64,000 nucleotides of DNA from Candidatus Polarisedimenticolaceae bacterium (GTDB taxonomy: Bacteria; Acidobacteriota; Polarisedimenticolia; Polarisedimenticolales; DASRJG01). The stretch covers positions 62,001-126,000 of the forward strand of contig DASUCV010000020.1 of the NCBI GenBank assembly GCA_036275915.1, written 5' to 3'. Below are positions 1 to 6,958 of the stretch, piece after piece. The translations under genes were made by a program, and so were the position numbers. The notes under the pieces are model-generated. The model ran no database searches and was not told the DNA's origin. It worked only from the letters and a program-made list of their open reading frames with translations. The first letter of the stretch is position 1. Every line of letters begins with the position of its first letter.

Positions 1-878
1 TAGCTCGTCAGGAGCACGAGGCGGCCGGGGGCGCCCGCGCCGTCGAAGTTCAGAGCGTAGACGGGGCGGTCCGCGAGCGTGGGCAGGTGCCGGTCGAGCC
101 AGCGCATCGCGCCGATCATGTGGTCTTCCTCGGCGCTCGGTGTCAGAAAAATGAGATCGACGTCGTCGGGGACGAGCCTCGGAAGCGTGCGGGCGAGCGC
201 GGTCACGATCGCGACCGACCCCGCGTTGTCGACGCCTCCGGGCGACTCGTTGCCGCTCGTCAGCGTGGAGAGGACGAAGAGGCACGCCGTGGCGACGAGG
301 CCGAGCGCGGGCACTGCGAAGCGGCCGCCGATCGTGCGAGCGAGCGCGAGGTCGGCGACGAGGAGGACGAGCATCGCCGTCGTCGCGACGAGGGCGAGCA
401 GGACCGGACCGTTCCGCCACGGAAACGAGAGGTTTTGCGACTTGCTGTCGTAGTGCGCCATTGCGATCAGCGTGAGCCGCGGTGCTTCGGGCTTCCTTCG
501 CCCCATCACGTTGACGGTCTCGGTCGGCCCTTCGCCCCGGTAGAGCCGCTCCGCCCACGGCGACCAGACGACGACCGTCCCGGCGACCGCGAGCGCGGCC
601 GCAGCGAGGCCGAGCGCGCAGCCGGGAGAGCGCGGTGCGAGAAGGCCGGCGGCCGCGAGGAGCGATCCGCCGGTCGCCGCGACGATTCGTATCGCACGGA
701 GCGCGGGGCGGATGTCGTAGCGGAACGGCTCCTCGCTCACCGCGAGGCCGGCGCTCCGGAACCACCCGGAAACGATCGCCTGGGCGCGGCGGCAGCCGTC
801 GGTCCCCGGGTAACGTGGGAAGGCGATGGCACGCGCGTCCCTGAGAATTTGCCCGCCGTCGAGACCCGAAGCGCTCAC
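1..878 (-). CDS. M28-family membrane metallopeptidase, 5' part (C-terminus beyond window)
   Basis: The open frame runs from a GTG at 878 off the left edge of the window, giving 292 residues with no stop. Zinc-ligand and catalytic motifs of M28 aminopeptidases are present in order: HYDS (His142, Asp144), a GGVDNAGS motif (Asp217), and SAEED (Glu250/Glu251), followed by the NFDGAG stretch. Hydrophobic segments lie at about 62-80 and 86-105, before the catalytic domain. Two more, at about 157-180 and 187-206, sit between the HYDS and VDNAGS motifs, so the peptidase core is interrupted by a membrane hairpin. It probably cleaves peptides at the membrane; the substrate is unknown. It is divergent from the GNAT gene, with 36 bases between the two starts. 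Confidence 0.82.
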   Translation of the reverse strand, partial: MSASGLDGGQILRDARAIAFPRYPGTDGCRRAQAIVSGWFRSAGLAVSEEPFRYDIRPALRAIRIVAATGGSLLAAAGLLAPRSPGCALGLAAAALAVAGTVVVWSPWAERLYRGEGPTETVNVMGRRKPEAPRLTLIAMAHYDSKSQNLSFPWRNGPVLLALVATTAMLVLLVADLALARTIGGRFAVPALGLVATACLFVLSTLTSGNESPGGVDNAGSVAIVTALARTLPRLVPDDVDLIFLTPSAEEDHMIGAMRWLDRHLPTLADRPVYALNFDGAGAPGRLVLLTS

Positions 879-914
879 GCGCGGCTACCCTAACGCCGCA
901 GGAGGACGATTGCC

Positions 915-1412
915 ATGACCGAGTTCGAGATCCGGCCGGCGCGCCGCGACGATTTGCCTCAGGCCTCGCTGCTCGCGGCCGAGCTGGTGCGCCTCCACCA
1001 CGGTTTTGATGCGCTGCGTTTCATGATCTTCGAGCCGATCGCGCCCGGCTACGAGCGCTTCATGGCCTCCCTCCTCGGCCGCAAGGACGCCGTGGTCCTC
1101 GTCGCGATCCAGGATGGCAGCGTCGTCGGCTATCTCATCGCAACGCTGGAAGATCGCGACTGGAGCGACCTGCGCGACGCCTGCGGGAAGATCCACGACG
1201 TGTACGTCGCGGAGGGCGCGCGCGGGAAGGGGATCGCCTCGGCGCTGTGCCGGGAAGCGCTCGAGCGGATGGCGGCGATGGGAGCGCCTCGCGTCGTCCT
1301 GATGACGGCGTGGCAAAACGAGGGGGCGCGCAAGCTCTTCGGTGCCCTCGGCTTTCGCCCGACGATGGTCGAGATGACGCGCGAGTCCGAGTCCCCTACG
1401 CGTCGATCGTGA
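915..1412 (+). CDS. GNAT-family N-acetyltransferase
   Basis: A 165-residue single GNAT domain. The acetyl-CoA pyrophosphate-binding motif is visible as VYVAEGARGKGIASALC (R-G-K-G-I-A core), followed by the usual helix and then the WQNEGARKLFGALGF segment typical of motif B. Family members transfer an acetyl group from acetyl-CoA to amines or protein N-termini; the acceptor cannot be predicted. An AGGAGG ribosome site lies 9 bases before the ATG, which fixes the start. The 3' end overlaps the convergent GST gene by 17 bases. Confidence 0.85.
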   Translation: MTEFEIRPARRDDLPQASLLAAELVRLHHGFDALRFMIFEPIAPGYERFMASLLGRKDAVVLVAIQDGSVVGYLIATLEDRDWSDLRDACGKIHDVYVAEGARGKGIASALCREALERMAAMGAPRVVLMTAWQNEGARKLFGALGFRPTMVEMTRESESPTRRS

Positions 1413-2007
1413 CGTGTCCCGGCTGCGCCTTGACGCGCGCGAGCCACTGACGAATGGCCGGGTACCGATCGAGGTTGAAGTCGCCTTCGCCGGCGACGTG
1501 CGTGTACGCGTAGAGAGAGATGTCCGCGAGCGTATAGCCGTCCCCCACGAGGAACGATCGCCCGGCGAGATGGCGCTCCATCGCATCCAGCGCCTTGTAA
1601 CCGCCCTTGTGCTTCTCGCCGAGCGCAACCGGATCGACTTCCTTGCCGCGGTAGTGCAGCCAGTTCCTCGCCACCGCGATGTGCGGCTCGTGATCGTATT
1701 GCTCGAAGAATTGCCACTGGAGGACCTGAGCCCGCTCGTACCGGTCGGTGGGCACGTACCTCGTCCCTTCGGCAAAGTACCAGAGGATCGCGTTCGATTC
1801 GCCGAGGGGACGACCATCGTCGAGCACGATCGTCGGCACGCGCAGCGACGGGTTCTTGCCGCCGAGCACCTCGGGCCGGTTGGACCGGTCGTGCACCGAG
1901 AGCTCGCGTCGCTCGTAATGCAGCCCGAGGTGCGCGAGAAGGAGGCGGACCTTGTAGCAGTTGCCGGAGATGGCGCTGTCGTAGAGGAGCATCGAGTTCT
2001 CCGTCAC
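1396..2007 (-). CDS. Glutathione S-transferase family protein
   Basis: A 203-residue GST. The thioredoxin-fold N-terminal half contains SGNCYKVRLLLAHLGL, with Ser and Cys at the usual catalytic position, and the ESNAILWY motif that binds the gamma-glutamyl part of glutathione. The C-terminal half is the alpha-helical domain with the conserved GDGYTLADISLYAY. The GTG start at 2007 directly follows the sigma-factor stop. An ATG at 1992 gives a start closer to the family norm, so the true N-terminus is uncertain by five residues. It is the last gene of the ECF42 operon. The likely role is detoxification or glutathione chemistry, possibly part of the sigma-factor response. Confidence 0.85.
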   Translation of the reverse strand: MTENSMLLYDSAISGNCYKVRLLLAHLGLHYERRELSVHDRSNRPEVLGGKNPSLRVPTIVLDDGRPLGESNAILWYFAEGTRYVPTDRYERAQVLQWQFFEQYDHEPHIAVARNWLHYRGKEVDPVALGEKHKGGYKALDAMERHLAGRSFLVGDGYTLADISLYAYTHVAGEGDFNLDRYPAIRQWLARVKAQPGHVTIDA

Positions 2008-3222
2008 TCATGCGCCGACTTCGTGCAGCCGGCGCTGCAAGTACCGTTTCTCGCTCACGTTGGCGACGAGATCGAGAGCCTTGCGATACGCATGGGCCGC
2101 CTCGAGGTTTCGTCCCAACCTCCTCAACAGATCCGCCTTCGCCGCGTGGAGCAGATGGAATCCGTCGAGTGCGCCGTCGCGCTCGATCCCGTCGATGAGC
2201 GCGAGGCCGCGCTCGGGTCCGTCGGCCATCGCGACGGCGGCGGCGTGATTGAGGCGAATCACCGGCGACGGGTGCGCACGAAGGAGCAACGAGTAAAGGA
2301 TCGCGATCTGTCGCCAGTCGGTGGCATCCGCCCGCGGCGACTGGGCATGGAGTGCCGCGATCGCCGCCTGGAGCGCGTAGAAGCCGGCGCCGCCTTCGCG
2401 GAGAGCGCGCTCGGCGAGCGCAACGCCTTCGATGATCTCGTCGCGGTCCCATTTCCCGCGGTCCTGCTCCTCGAGCGTGACGAGGTCGCCGGCGGCGTCG
2501 AAGCGGGCGTCACGGCGTGAGTTCTGAAGAAGAAGGAGCGCAACGAGCGCCCCTGCCTCGGGCTGCCGGGGCAGCAGGTCGCGAACGAGGCGCGCGAGAC
2601 GAATCGCCTCGATCGAGAGGTCGCGGCGGAGCGCCGCATCGCCCGCGGTCGGCGCGTATCCTTCGGTGAAAACAAGGTAAAGGACGCGCAGCACGCCGCT
2701 GACGCGTTCGCCCAAACCGTCGTCAGCAGGGACGACGTAGGGAATCCGAGCTTCTCGAATCTTCGCCTTCGCTCGCACGAGGCGTTGCGCCATCGTCGCC
2801 GCCGGTACGAGGAACGCGCGCGCGATCTCTTCGACGGTGAGGCCGCAGAGCGTCTTCAACGTCAGCGCGATCTGCGCTTCCTCGGCAAGCGCCGGGTGGC
2901 AGCACGTGAAGATGAGGCGGAGGAGGTCGTCCGTGAGCGGCTCCTCGTCGAGGACCGGTGGTGCTGCTTCGTCTTGAACGAGAAGATGCCGTTTCTCTCG
3001 TAGCGACGCCGCGCGCCGCAGGCGGTCGATCGCCTTGTGGCGCGCCGTCGAGACGAGCCACGCCATCGGCTCGCGCGGGACGCCCTCCGCGGGCCAGCGC
3101 TCGACGGCTAGTGCGAACGCTTCTTGGAGGGTGTCTTCGGCGAGGTCGAAGTCGCCGACGAGGCGGATCAGCGTGGCGAGCGCCTTGGGTCGTTCGTCGC
3201 GGAACAGCGCGGTCAGGTCCAT
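2008..3222 (-). CDS. ECF42-type RNA polymerase sigma factor with C-terminal TPR-like domain
   Basis: A 404-residue sigma factor. Region sigma-2 includes DFDLAEDTLQEAF and the REPMAWLVSTARHKAIDRLR stretch. Sigma-4 carries the helix-turn-helix LTVEEIARAFLVPAATMAQR. About 200 residues of helical (DUF6596/TPR-like) extension follow, which distinguishes this group from ordinary ECF factors. The family is known to be encoded beside DGPF/YCII proteins and to lack a classical anti-sigma; the neighbour at 3303 fits. The ATG at 3222 lies at the outer edge of a long inverted repeat. No Shine-Dalgarno sequence is visible before it, so translation is either inefficient or controlled by that structure. The downstream GST follows without spacing. 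Confidence 0.88.
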   Translation of the reverse strand: MDLTALFRDERPKALATLIRLVGDFDLAEDTLQEAFALAVERWPAEGVPREPMAWLVSTARHKAIDRLRRAASLREKRHLLVQDEAAPPVLDEEPLTDDLLRLIFTCCHPALAEEAQIALTLKTLCGLTVEEIARAFLVPAATMAQRLVRAKAKIREARIPYVVPADDGLGERVSGVLRVLYLVFTEGYAPTAGDAALRRDLSIEAIRLARLVRDLLPRQPEAGALVALLLLQNSRRDARFDAAGDLVTLEEQDRGKWDRDEIIEGVALAERALREGGAGFYALQAAIAALHAQSPRADATDWRQIAILYSLLLRAHPSPVIRLNHAAAVAMADGPERGLALIDGIERDGALDGFHLLHAAKADLLRRLGRNLEAAHAYRKALDLVANVSEKRYLQRRLHEVGA

Positions 3223-3294
3223 GGGGACATTCTGCTTTTTACCTCAGCGCTTCGGCACACAGAAGCTCTGAAAGAAAAAGCAGAATGTCCCCAT
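3221..3294. repeat. REP-like long inverted repeat with GGGGACATTCTG ends
   Basis: Bases 3221-3240 and 3275-3294 are exact reverse complements (20 bp). Imperfect pairing continues inward for 13 more positions (10 of 13), leaving an 8-base loop at 3254-3261. The GGGGACA ends resemble the short palindromes scattered at gene ends in Acidobacteriota and Deltaproteobacteria, often linked with RAYT (REP-associated tyrosine) transposases. That link is inference. The ATG of the sigma-factor gene is formed by the last bases of one arm. Confidence 0.7.
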
Positions 3295-3302
3295 TTCCGT
3301 TA

Positions 3303-3674
3303 CTAGGCTCCGATCGTCGCGGGCGCGGGGGTGGGCATGATCGGGCGGACTTCGATCGAGCCGTGGCGCGCGCTGGGAATCCGTGCGGCGAGGCTGATCG
3401 CTTCGTCCAGGTCCTTGGCCTCAACCATATAGAACCCGCCGAGCTGCTCGCGCGTTTCGGCGAACGGGCCGTCGGTCGTGAGCGTCTTGCCGTTCTTGAC
3501 GCGCACCGTCGTCGCCGTGGCGATGGGTTGGAGCGCCTCGCCGGCGATGTACTGGCCCTTCTTGTAGATGTCCTGGGTGTACTCCATGTACTCCTGGTAG
3601 CTCTTCCCCTGCTCTTCCTCGGACATCGTCGCCCAGTCGCCTTCGTTCCCGTAGATCAACAACAGGTATTTCAT
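3303..3674 (-). CDS. YCII-related DGPF-domain protein
   Basis: A 123-residue cytosolic protein starting MKYLLLIYGNEG, with the diagnostic DGPFAETREQLGGFYMVEA motif at about residues 67-85. The fold is the YCII/dimeric ferredoxin-like type. Members are regularly encoded next to ECF42 sigma factors and are thought to be part of that signalling unit or its main target; the biochemical role is unknown. The ATG at 3674 is preceded by a GGGGAG ribosome site. It sits 14 bases after the upstream secreted-protein gene. A long inverted repeat separates it from the sigma-factor gene and may tune the ratio of the two products. Confidence 0.9.
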   Translation of the reverse strand: MKYLLLIYGNEGDWATMSEEEQGKSYQEYMEYTQDIYKKGQYIAGEALQPIATATTVRVKNGKTLTTDGPFAETREQLGGFYMVEAKDLDEAISLAARIPSARHGSIEVRPIMPTPAPATIGA

Positions 3675-3688
3675 CGCCGTCTCCCCTT

Positions 3689-4204
3689 TCACTTCGCCGC
3701 GACGTCGCTCTTGCGCACGACGTGCATGTTCACGACCATCGAGACCTTTCCCTGATTCCACTCCGTCCACGTCGACTTCAGCTCGTTCGGACCGACGAAG
3801 TCGAACGCGGCCTGATGCATGTGCTCGGTCGTCTTCGGATCGATGTTCGATCCTCCGGCGAAGGCGAACTCGATCTTCGAGCCGTTCGGCGCCTGCGCGC
3901 GCATGTGCGGCTGGTTGCCGTTCATGCAGTAGTGCGTGAGCACGAGGTCCTTCCCGTCGAGGTAGTAGACGGTCGTCATCTGATGCTCGGTCCCCGGCAT
4001 CAGCTCTTCGACGACCGCGCTCCCGCCGGCGGTGAGGTGATAGCTCGCCACGAGGTCGCCCTTCTTCGCCATCTCGCCGTCCTCGGCCGCGACCCAGTCG
4101 CCCACGAGCCCCTTGAATCGATCCAGGGACGGTCCTCCGGGCGCCGCCACGACGATCCCCGCGGCCAGCGCCACGGCACCGATCCGCCATCCGGTCTTGC
4201 TCAT
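3689..4204 (-). CDS. Secreted uncharacterised protein, first gene of ECF42 operon
   Basis: A 171-residue protein with an N-terminal signal-like segment (about residues 8-21). A RFKGLVGDWVAAEDG opening follows, then alternating short beta-rich stretches, resembling lipocalin-like or DUF1579-type ligand-binding folds. I do not recognise a specific family. A GGAGG site (in GGAGGACAACG) precedes the ATG at 4204. It is 14 bases upstream of the DGPF gene and likely co-transcribed with it. The start is divergent from ada across 181 bases. A role in sensing or binding a small hydrophobic ligand is speculative. Confidence 0.6.
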   Translation of the reverse strand: MSKTGWRIGAVALAAGIVVAAPGGPSLDRFKGLVGDWVAAEDGEMAKKGDLVASYHLTAGGSAVVEELMPGTEHQMTTVYYLDGKDLVLTHYCMNGNQPHMRAQAPNGSKIEFAFAGGSNIDPKTTEHMHQAAFDFVGPNELKSTWTEWNQGKVSMVVNMHVVRKSDVAAK

Positions 4205-4349
4205 CGTTGTCCTCCATCGTGAGTGCGAGGCCCCTCGGCCTCTTCACCGGGTAGTCGAACGGCCCGGCCGAAAATCGACAGTACGGCGGCCCGGGACCGA
4301 AAGTTTTTTCCCGGCCCGATCCGGCCGGAATTGGTCGTCCATTGGCCGG

Positions 4350-4377
4350 TTGCGACCCGTTCCCGGGCCGGTATCCT
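4350..4377 (+). promoter_or_regulatory. Sigma-70-like promoter of ada
   Basis: TTGCGA at 4350-4355 and TATCCT at 4372-4377 are separated by 16 bases. The predicted start of transcription falls within a few bases of the ada ATG at 4386. No ribosome site is visible, so the mRNA may be leaderless. Confidence 0.4.
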
Positions 4378-4385
4378 CTCCAGTC

Positions 4386-5438
4386 ATGAACACGCACACG
4401 CTCCCCGACGACGACACCCTGTACCGGGCCCTGACCTCGAAGGACCCCGAGTTCGACGGGGTCTTCTTCACTGGCGTCCGCACGACCGGGATCTTCTGCC
4501 GATCGATCTGCACGGCGAAGAAGCCGCGCCGCGAGAACGTCGTCTTCTTCCCGACGGCGCGCGAGGCGCTCCTCGCCGGCTTCCGCCCGTGCCGCGTCTG
4601 CCACCCGATGACGACGCGCGAGCTGTTCCCGGGGGAGATGAAAGCGTTCCTCGCCGAGCTCGAGCGGAACCCCGCGATGCGCCTGACCGATGCGGACCTG
4701 AAGGCGCGCGGCGTCGATCCGGTCGCGCTCCGGCGCTGGTTCAAGCGGAACCACGGCCTCACGTTCCAGGGTTACCTGCGCGCGCTCCGCATCGGCGCGG
4801 CGTTCGGGCAGATCGCGGAAGGCGAGCGGCCGCTGGATGCGGGGTTCGCCACGGGTTGGGATTCGGCCAGCGCCTTCGCCGACGCGTTCAAGAAGCTCAC
4901 CGGGAGCTCGCCCGCCGAGGCGCGTGGAAAGACCTTGGTGAAGGTGACACGTCTCGCATCGCCGCTCGGGCCGTTCCTCGCCGGCGCGACCGACCAGGGC
5001 GTCTGCCTCCTCGAGTTCGTCGACCGGCGCATGCTGCCAACACAGCTCACCCGGATTCAGCGTCGCTACGGTATGGCGCCGATCCCCGGATCGAGCCCGC
5101 ACTTCGGTCCGCTCCAGAAGGAGCTGGACGCGTACTTCGCCGGGAGGCTGAAGGAGTTCACCGTCCCGCTCGATTTCGCGGGCACGCCGTTTCAGGAGAA
5201 GGTCTGGTCGGCGCTGCGCACGATCCCCTACGGCGCGACGCGCTCGTACGGCGAGCAGGCGCGGCAGATCAAGATGCCCGAGGCGGTCCGGGCGGTCGCG
5301 CGCGCGAACGGCGACAACCGGATCTCGATTATCATCCCGTGCCATCGGGTCATCGGAGCCGACGGGAAGCTGACCGGCTACGGCGGCGGGCTGTGGCGGA
5401 AGCAGTGGCTCCTCGAGATGGAGCGCCGGAACGCGTGA
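4386..5438 (+). CDS. ada: Bifunctional Ada: methylphosphotriester sensor, AraC-type regulator and O6-alkylguanine-DNA alkyltransferase
   Basis: A 350-residue protein with the full Ada layout. The N-terminal zinc domain has Cys38, Cys42, Cys69 and Cys72 (FCRSIC and CRVC), matching E. coli numbering. The AraC-type helix-turn-helix follows at about 80-170 (WFKRNHGLTFQGYLRALRIG). The C-terminal MGMT domain has the active-site IIPCHRVIG (Cys319) and an arginine finger segment. It repairs O6-methylguanine and methylphosphotriesters by suicide transfer, and once methylated at Cys38 it should activate its own gene. The downstream cyclodeaminase gene overlaps by 4 bases (GTGA), an unusual partner for ada. 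Confidence 0.95.
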   Translation: MNTHTLPDDDTLYRALTSKDPEFDGVFFTGVRTTGIFCRSICTAKKPRRENVVFFPTAREALLAGFRPCRVCHPMTTRELFPGEMKAFLAELERNPAMRLTDADLKARGVDPVALRRWFKRNHGLTFQGYLRALRIGAAFGQIAEGERPLDAGFATGWDSASAFADAFKKLTGSSPAEARGKTLVKVTRLASPLGPFLAGATDQGVCLLEFVDRRMLPTQLTRIQRRYGMAPIPGSSPHFGPLQKELDAYFAGRLKEFTVPLDFAGTPFQEKVWSALRTIPYGATRSYGEQARQIKMPEAVRAVARANGDNRISIIIPCHRVIGADGKLTGYGGGLWRKQWLLEMERRNA

Positions 5439-6442
5439 GCACGCTGATCATCCCGCAGGACCTCGTCCCCGAGCTGCTGCCGATGGGCGACTGCGTCGAC
5501 GCGATGGCCGAGGCGCTCGGCGCCCTCGCGCGCGGCGACGCGGTCTTGCCGTTGCGCACCATGGTCTGGATGCCGGACAAGAGCGGCCTGCTCGGCACGA
5601 TGCCCGGATACCTGGGCGCACCGAAGTCGCTCGGCATCAAGGTCATCGCGTACCTTCCCGGCAACCACGGAACCGACCGCGACTCGCACCAGGGTGCGGT
5701 GCTCCTGTTCGACACCGAGAACGGCGACCTCCTCGCCGTCATCGACGCCAGCTCGATCACCGCGATCCGGACCGCCGCGGCGTCGGGGTTGGCGACGCGC
5801 CTCCTGGCGCGGGAAGACGCCGGTGACCTCGCGATCCTGGGCTCGGGTGTCCAGGCGAGCGCCCACTTGGACGCGATGAAGACCGTCCGCAAGCTCCGCC
5901 GCGTGCGGGTCTTCAGCCGATCGATCGAGCAGGCGCGGAACTTCGCCCGCCATCACGAGAAGGAGCTGGGACTCGCCATCGAGGCCGCCGGGTCGGCCGA
6001 GGAGGCGGCGCGCGGCGCGGACCTCATCTGCACCGCAACCGCGTCGCCCGAGCCCGTCCTCCTCGGCGACTGGATCGCCGAAGGCGCCCACATCAACGCG
6101 GTCGGCGCGTGCTTTCCGAAGGCGCGCGAGCTCGACACGCGAGCGGTCGTGAAGGCGCGCCTGTTCGTCGACCGCCGCGAATCGGCGCTGGCCGAGGCCG
6201 GCGACTTTCTGATCCCGAAGGCCGAGGGCGCGATCGGCGACGACCACATCCTGGGCGAGATCGGAGAGATCGCGATCGGGCGCCTCCCCGGCCGCCGGTC
6301 GCCCCGGGAGATCACCCTCTTCAAGTCGCTGGGGATCGCCGTCGAGGACCTCGCCGCCGCTCACCGGATTCACGACCGCGCGAGAAAGCTGGGAAAGGGC
6401 CTCGAGGTCGAGTTCGGCGGCCGGCGCGTGGCCTACGAATGA
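5435..6442 (+). CDS. Ornithine cyclodeaminase / mu-crystallin family protein
   Basis: A 335-residue protein starting at a GTG that overlaps the ada stop. It carries the OCD-family N-terminal substrate domain and an NAD(P)-binding Rossmann core with ILGSGVQASAHLDAM. The conserved loop ADLICTATASPEPV and the segment GAHINAVGA follow. Family members include ornithine cyclodeaminase, alanine dehydrogenase, ketimine reductase and N-substituted amino-acid dehydrogenases. The sequence alone does not settle the substrate, and no arginine or proline pathway genes are nearby. Translational coupling to ada suggests co-expression rather than a shared pathway. Confidence 0.88.
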   Translation: MSTLIIPQDLVPELLPMGDCVDAMAEALGALARGDAVLPLRTMVWMPDKSGLLGTMPGYLGAPKSLGIKVIAYLPGNHGTDRDSHQGAVLLFDTENGDLLAVIDASSITAIRTAAASGLATRLLAREDAGDLAILGSGVQASAHLDAMKTVRKLRRVRVFSRSIEQARNFARHHEKELGLAIEAAGSAEEAARGADLICTATASPEPVLLGDWIAEGAHINAVGACFPKARELDTRAVVKARLFVDRRESALAEAGDFLIPKAEGAIGDDHILGEIGEIAIGRLPGRRSPREITLFKSLGIAVEDLAAAHRIHDRARKLGKGLEVEFGGRRVAYE

Positions 6443-6468
6443 GGCGAACGGGGTAGGATCGGGCCCCC

Positions 6469-6948
6469 ATGACCCGCTCCGCTCTGTGGGCTGCCGTCTT
6501 CGGCGCGCTCGTCGGATCGTTCGCCGCCGCGGTGGGCTACACCGCCCATTACGCTCGGGCGACGTCTTATCTCTCGGAAGATCCGAAGGCCTGCATCAAC
6601 TGCCACGTCATGAACGAGCAGTACGACGGCTGGTCGCGCTCGCCGCACCATGCGCGCGCCACGTGCAACGATTGTCACGTCCCGCACAGCTCGATCTTCG
6701 CCAAGTACTACGTGAAGGCCGAGCACGGCTACCGCCACTCGAAGCTCTTCACGTTGAACTCGTTCCACGAGCCGATCCGCGCGAACGCCGCGAGCCATGC
6801 GGTCGTGATCGCGAACTGCATCCGTTGCCACGAGGCGATGACGCGCGAGATCCGGCTCGCCGCCCCGGGCAGCTCGGCGCACACCGTCTCGGGCGGCATC
6901 GACTGCATCCGCTGCCATGCCGCCGTCGCCCACGGCCCCACTCGATGA
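6469..6948 (+). CDS. nrfH: Cytochrome c nitrite reductase small subunit NrfH
   Basis: A 159-residue tetrahaem quinol dehydrogenase of the NapC/NirT/NrfH family. A single N-terminal membrane anchor (about residues 7-28) is followed by four haem sites: CINCH, CNDCH, CIRCH and CIRCH. It takes electrons from the menaquinol pool and passes them to NrfA at the periplasmic face. The anchor, haem count and length match NrfH. The nrfA gene follows after 10 bases, giving the usual nrfHA operon. Confidence 0.93.
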   Translation: MTRSALWAAVFGALVGSFAAAVGYTAHYARATSYLSEDPKACINCHVMNEQYDGWSRSPHHARATCNDCHVPHSSIFAKYYVKAEHGYRHSKLFTLNSFHEPIRANAASHAVVIANCIRCHEAMTREIRLAAPGSSAHTVSGGIDCIRCHAAVAHGPTR

Positions 6949-6958
6949 GAGGCTCGCC

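Noticed and set aside
3221-3294. Intrinsic terminator after the DGPF gene
   Set aside because: The stem is long and perfect but is followed by the sigma-factor ATG instead of a U-tract; a REP-like element explains both arms better.
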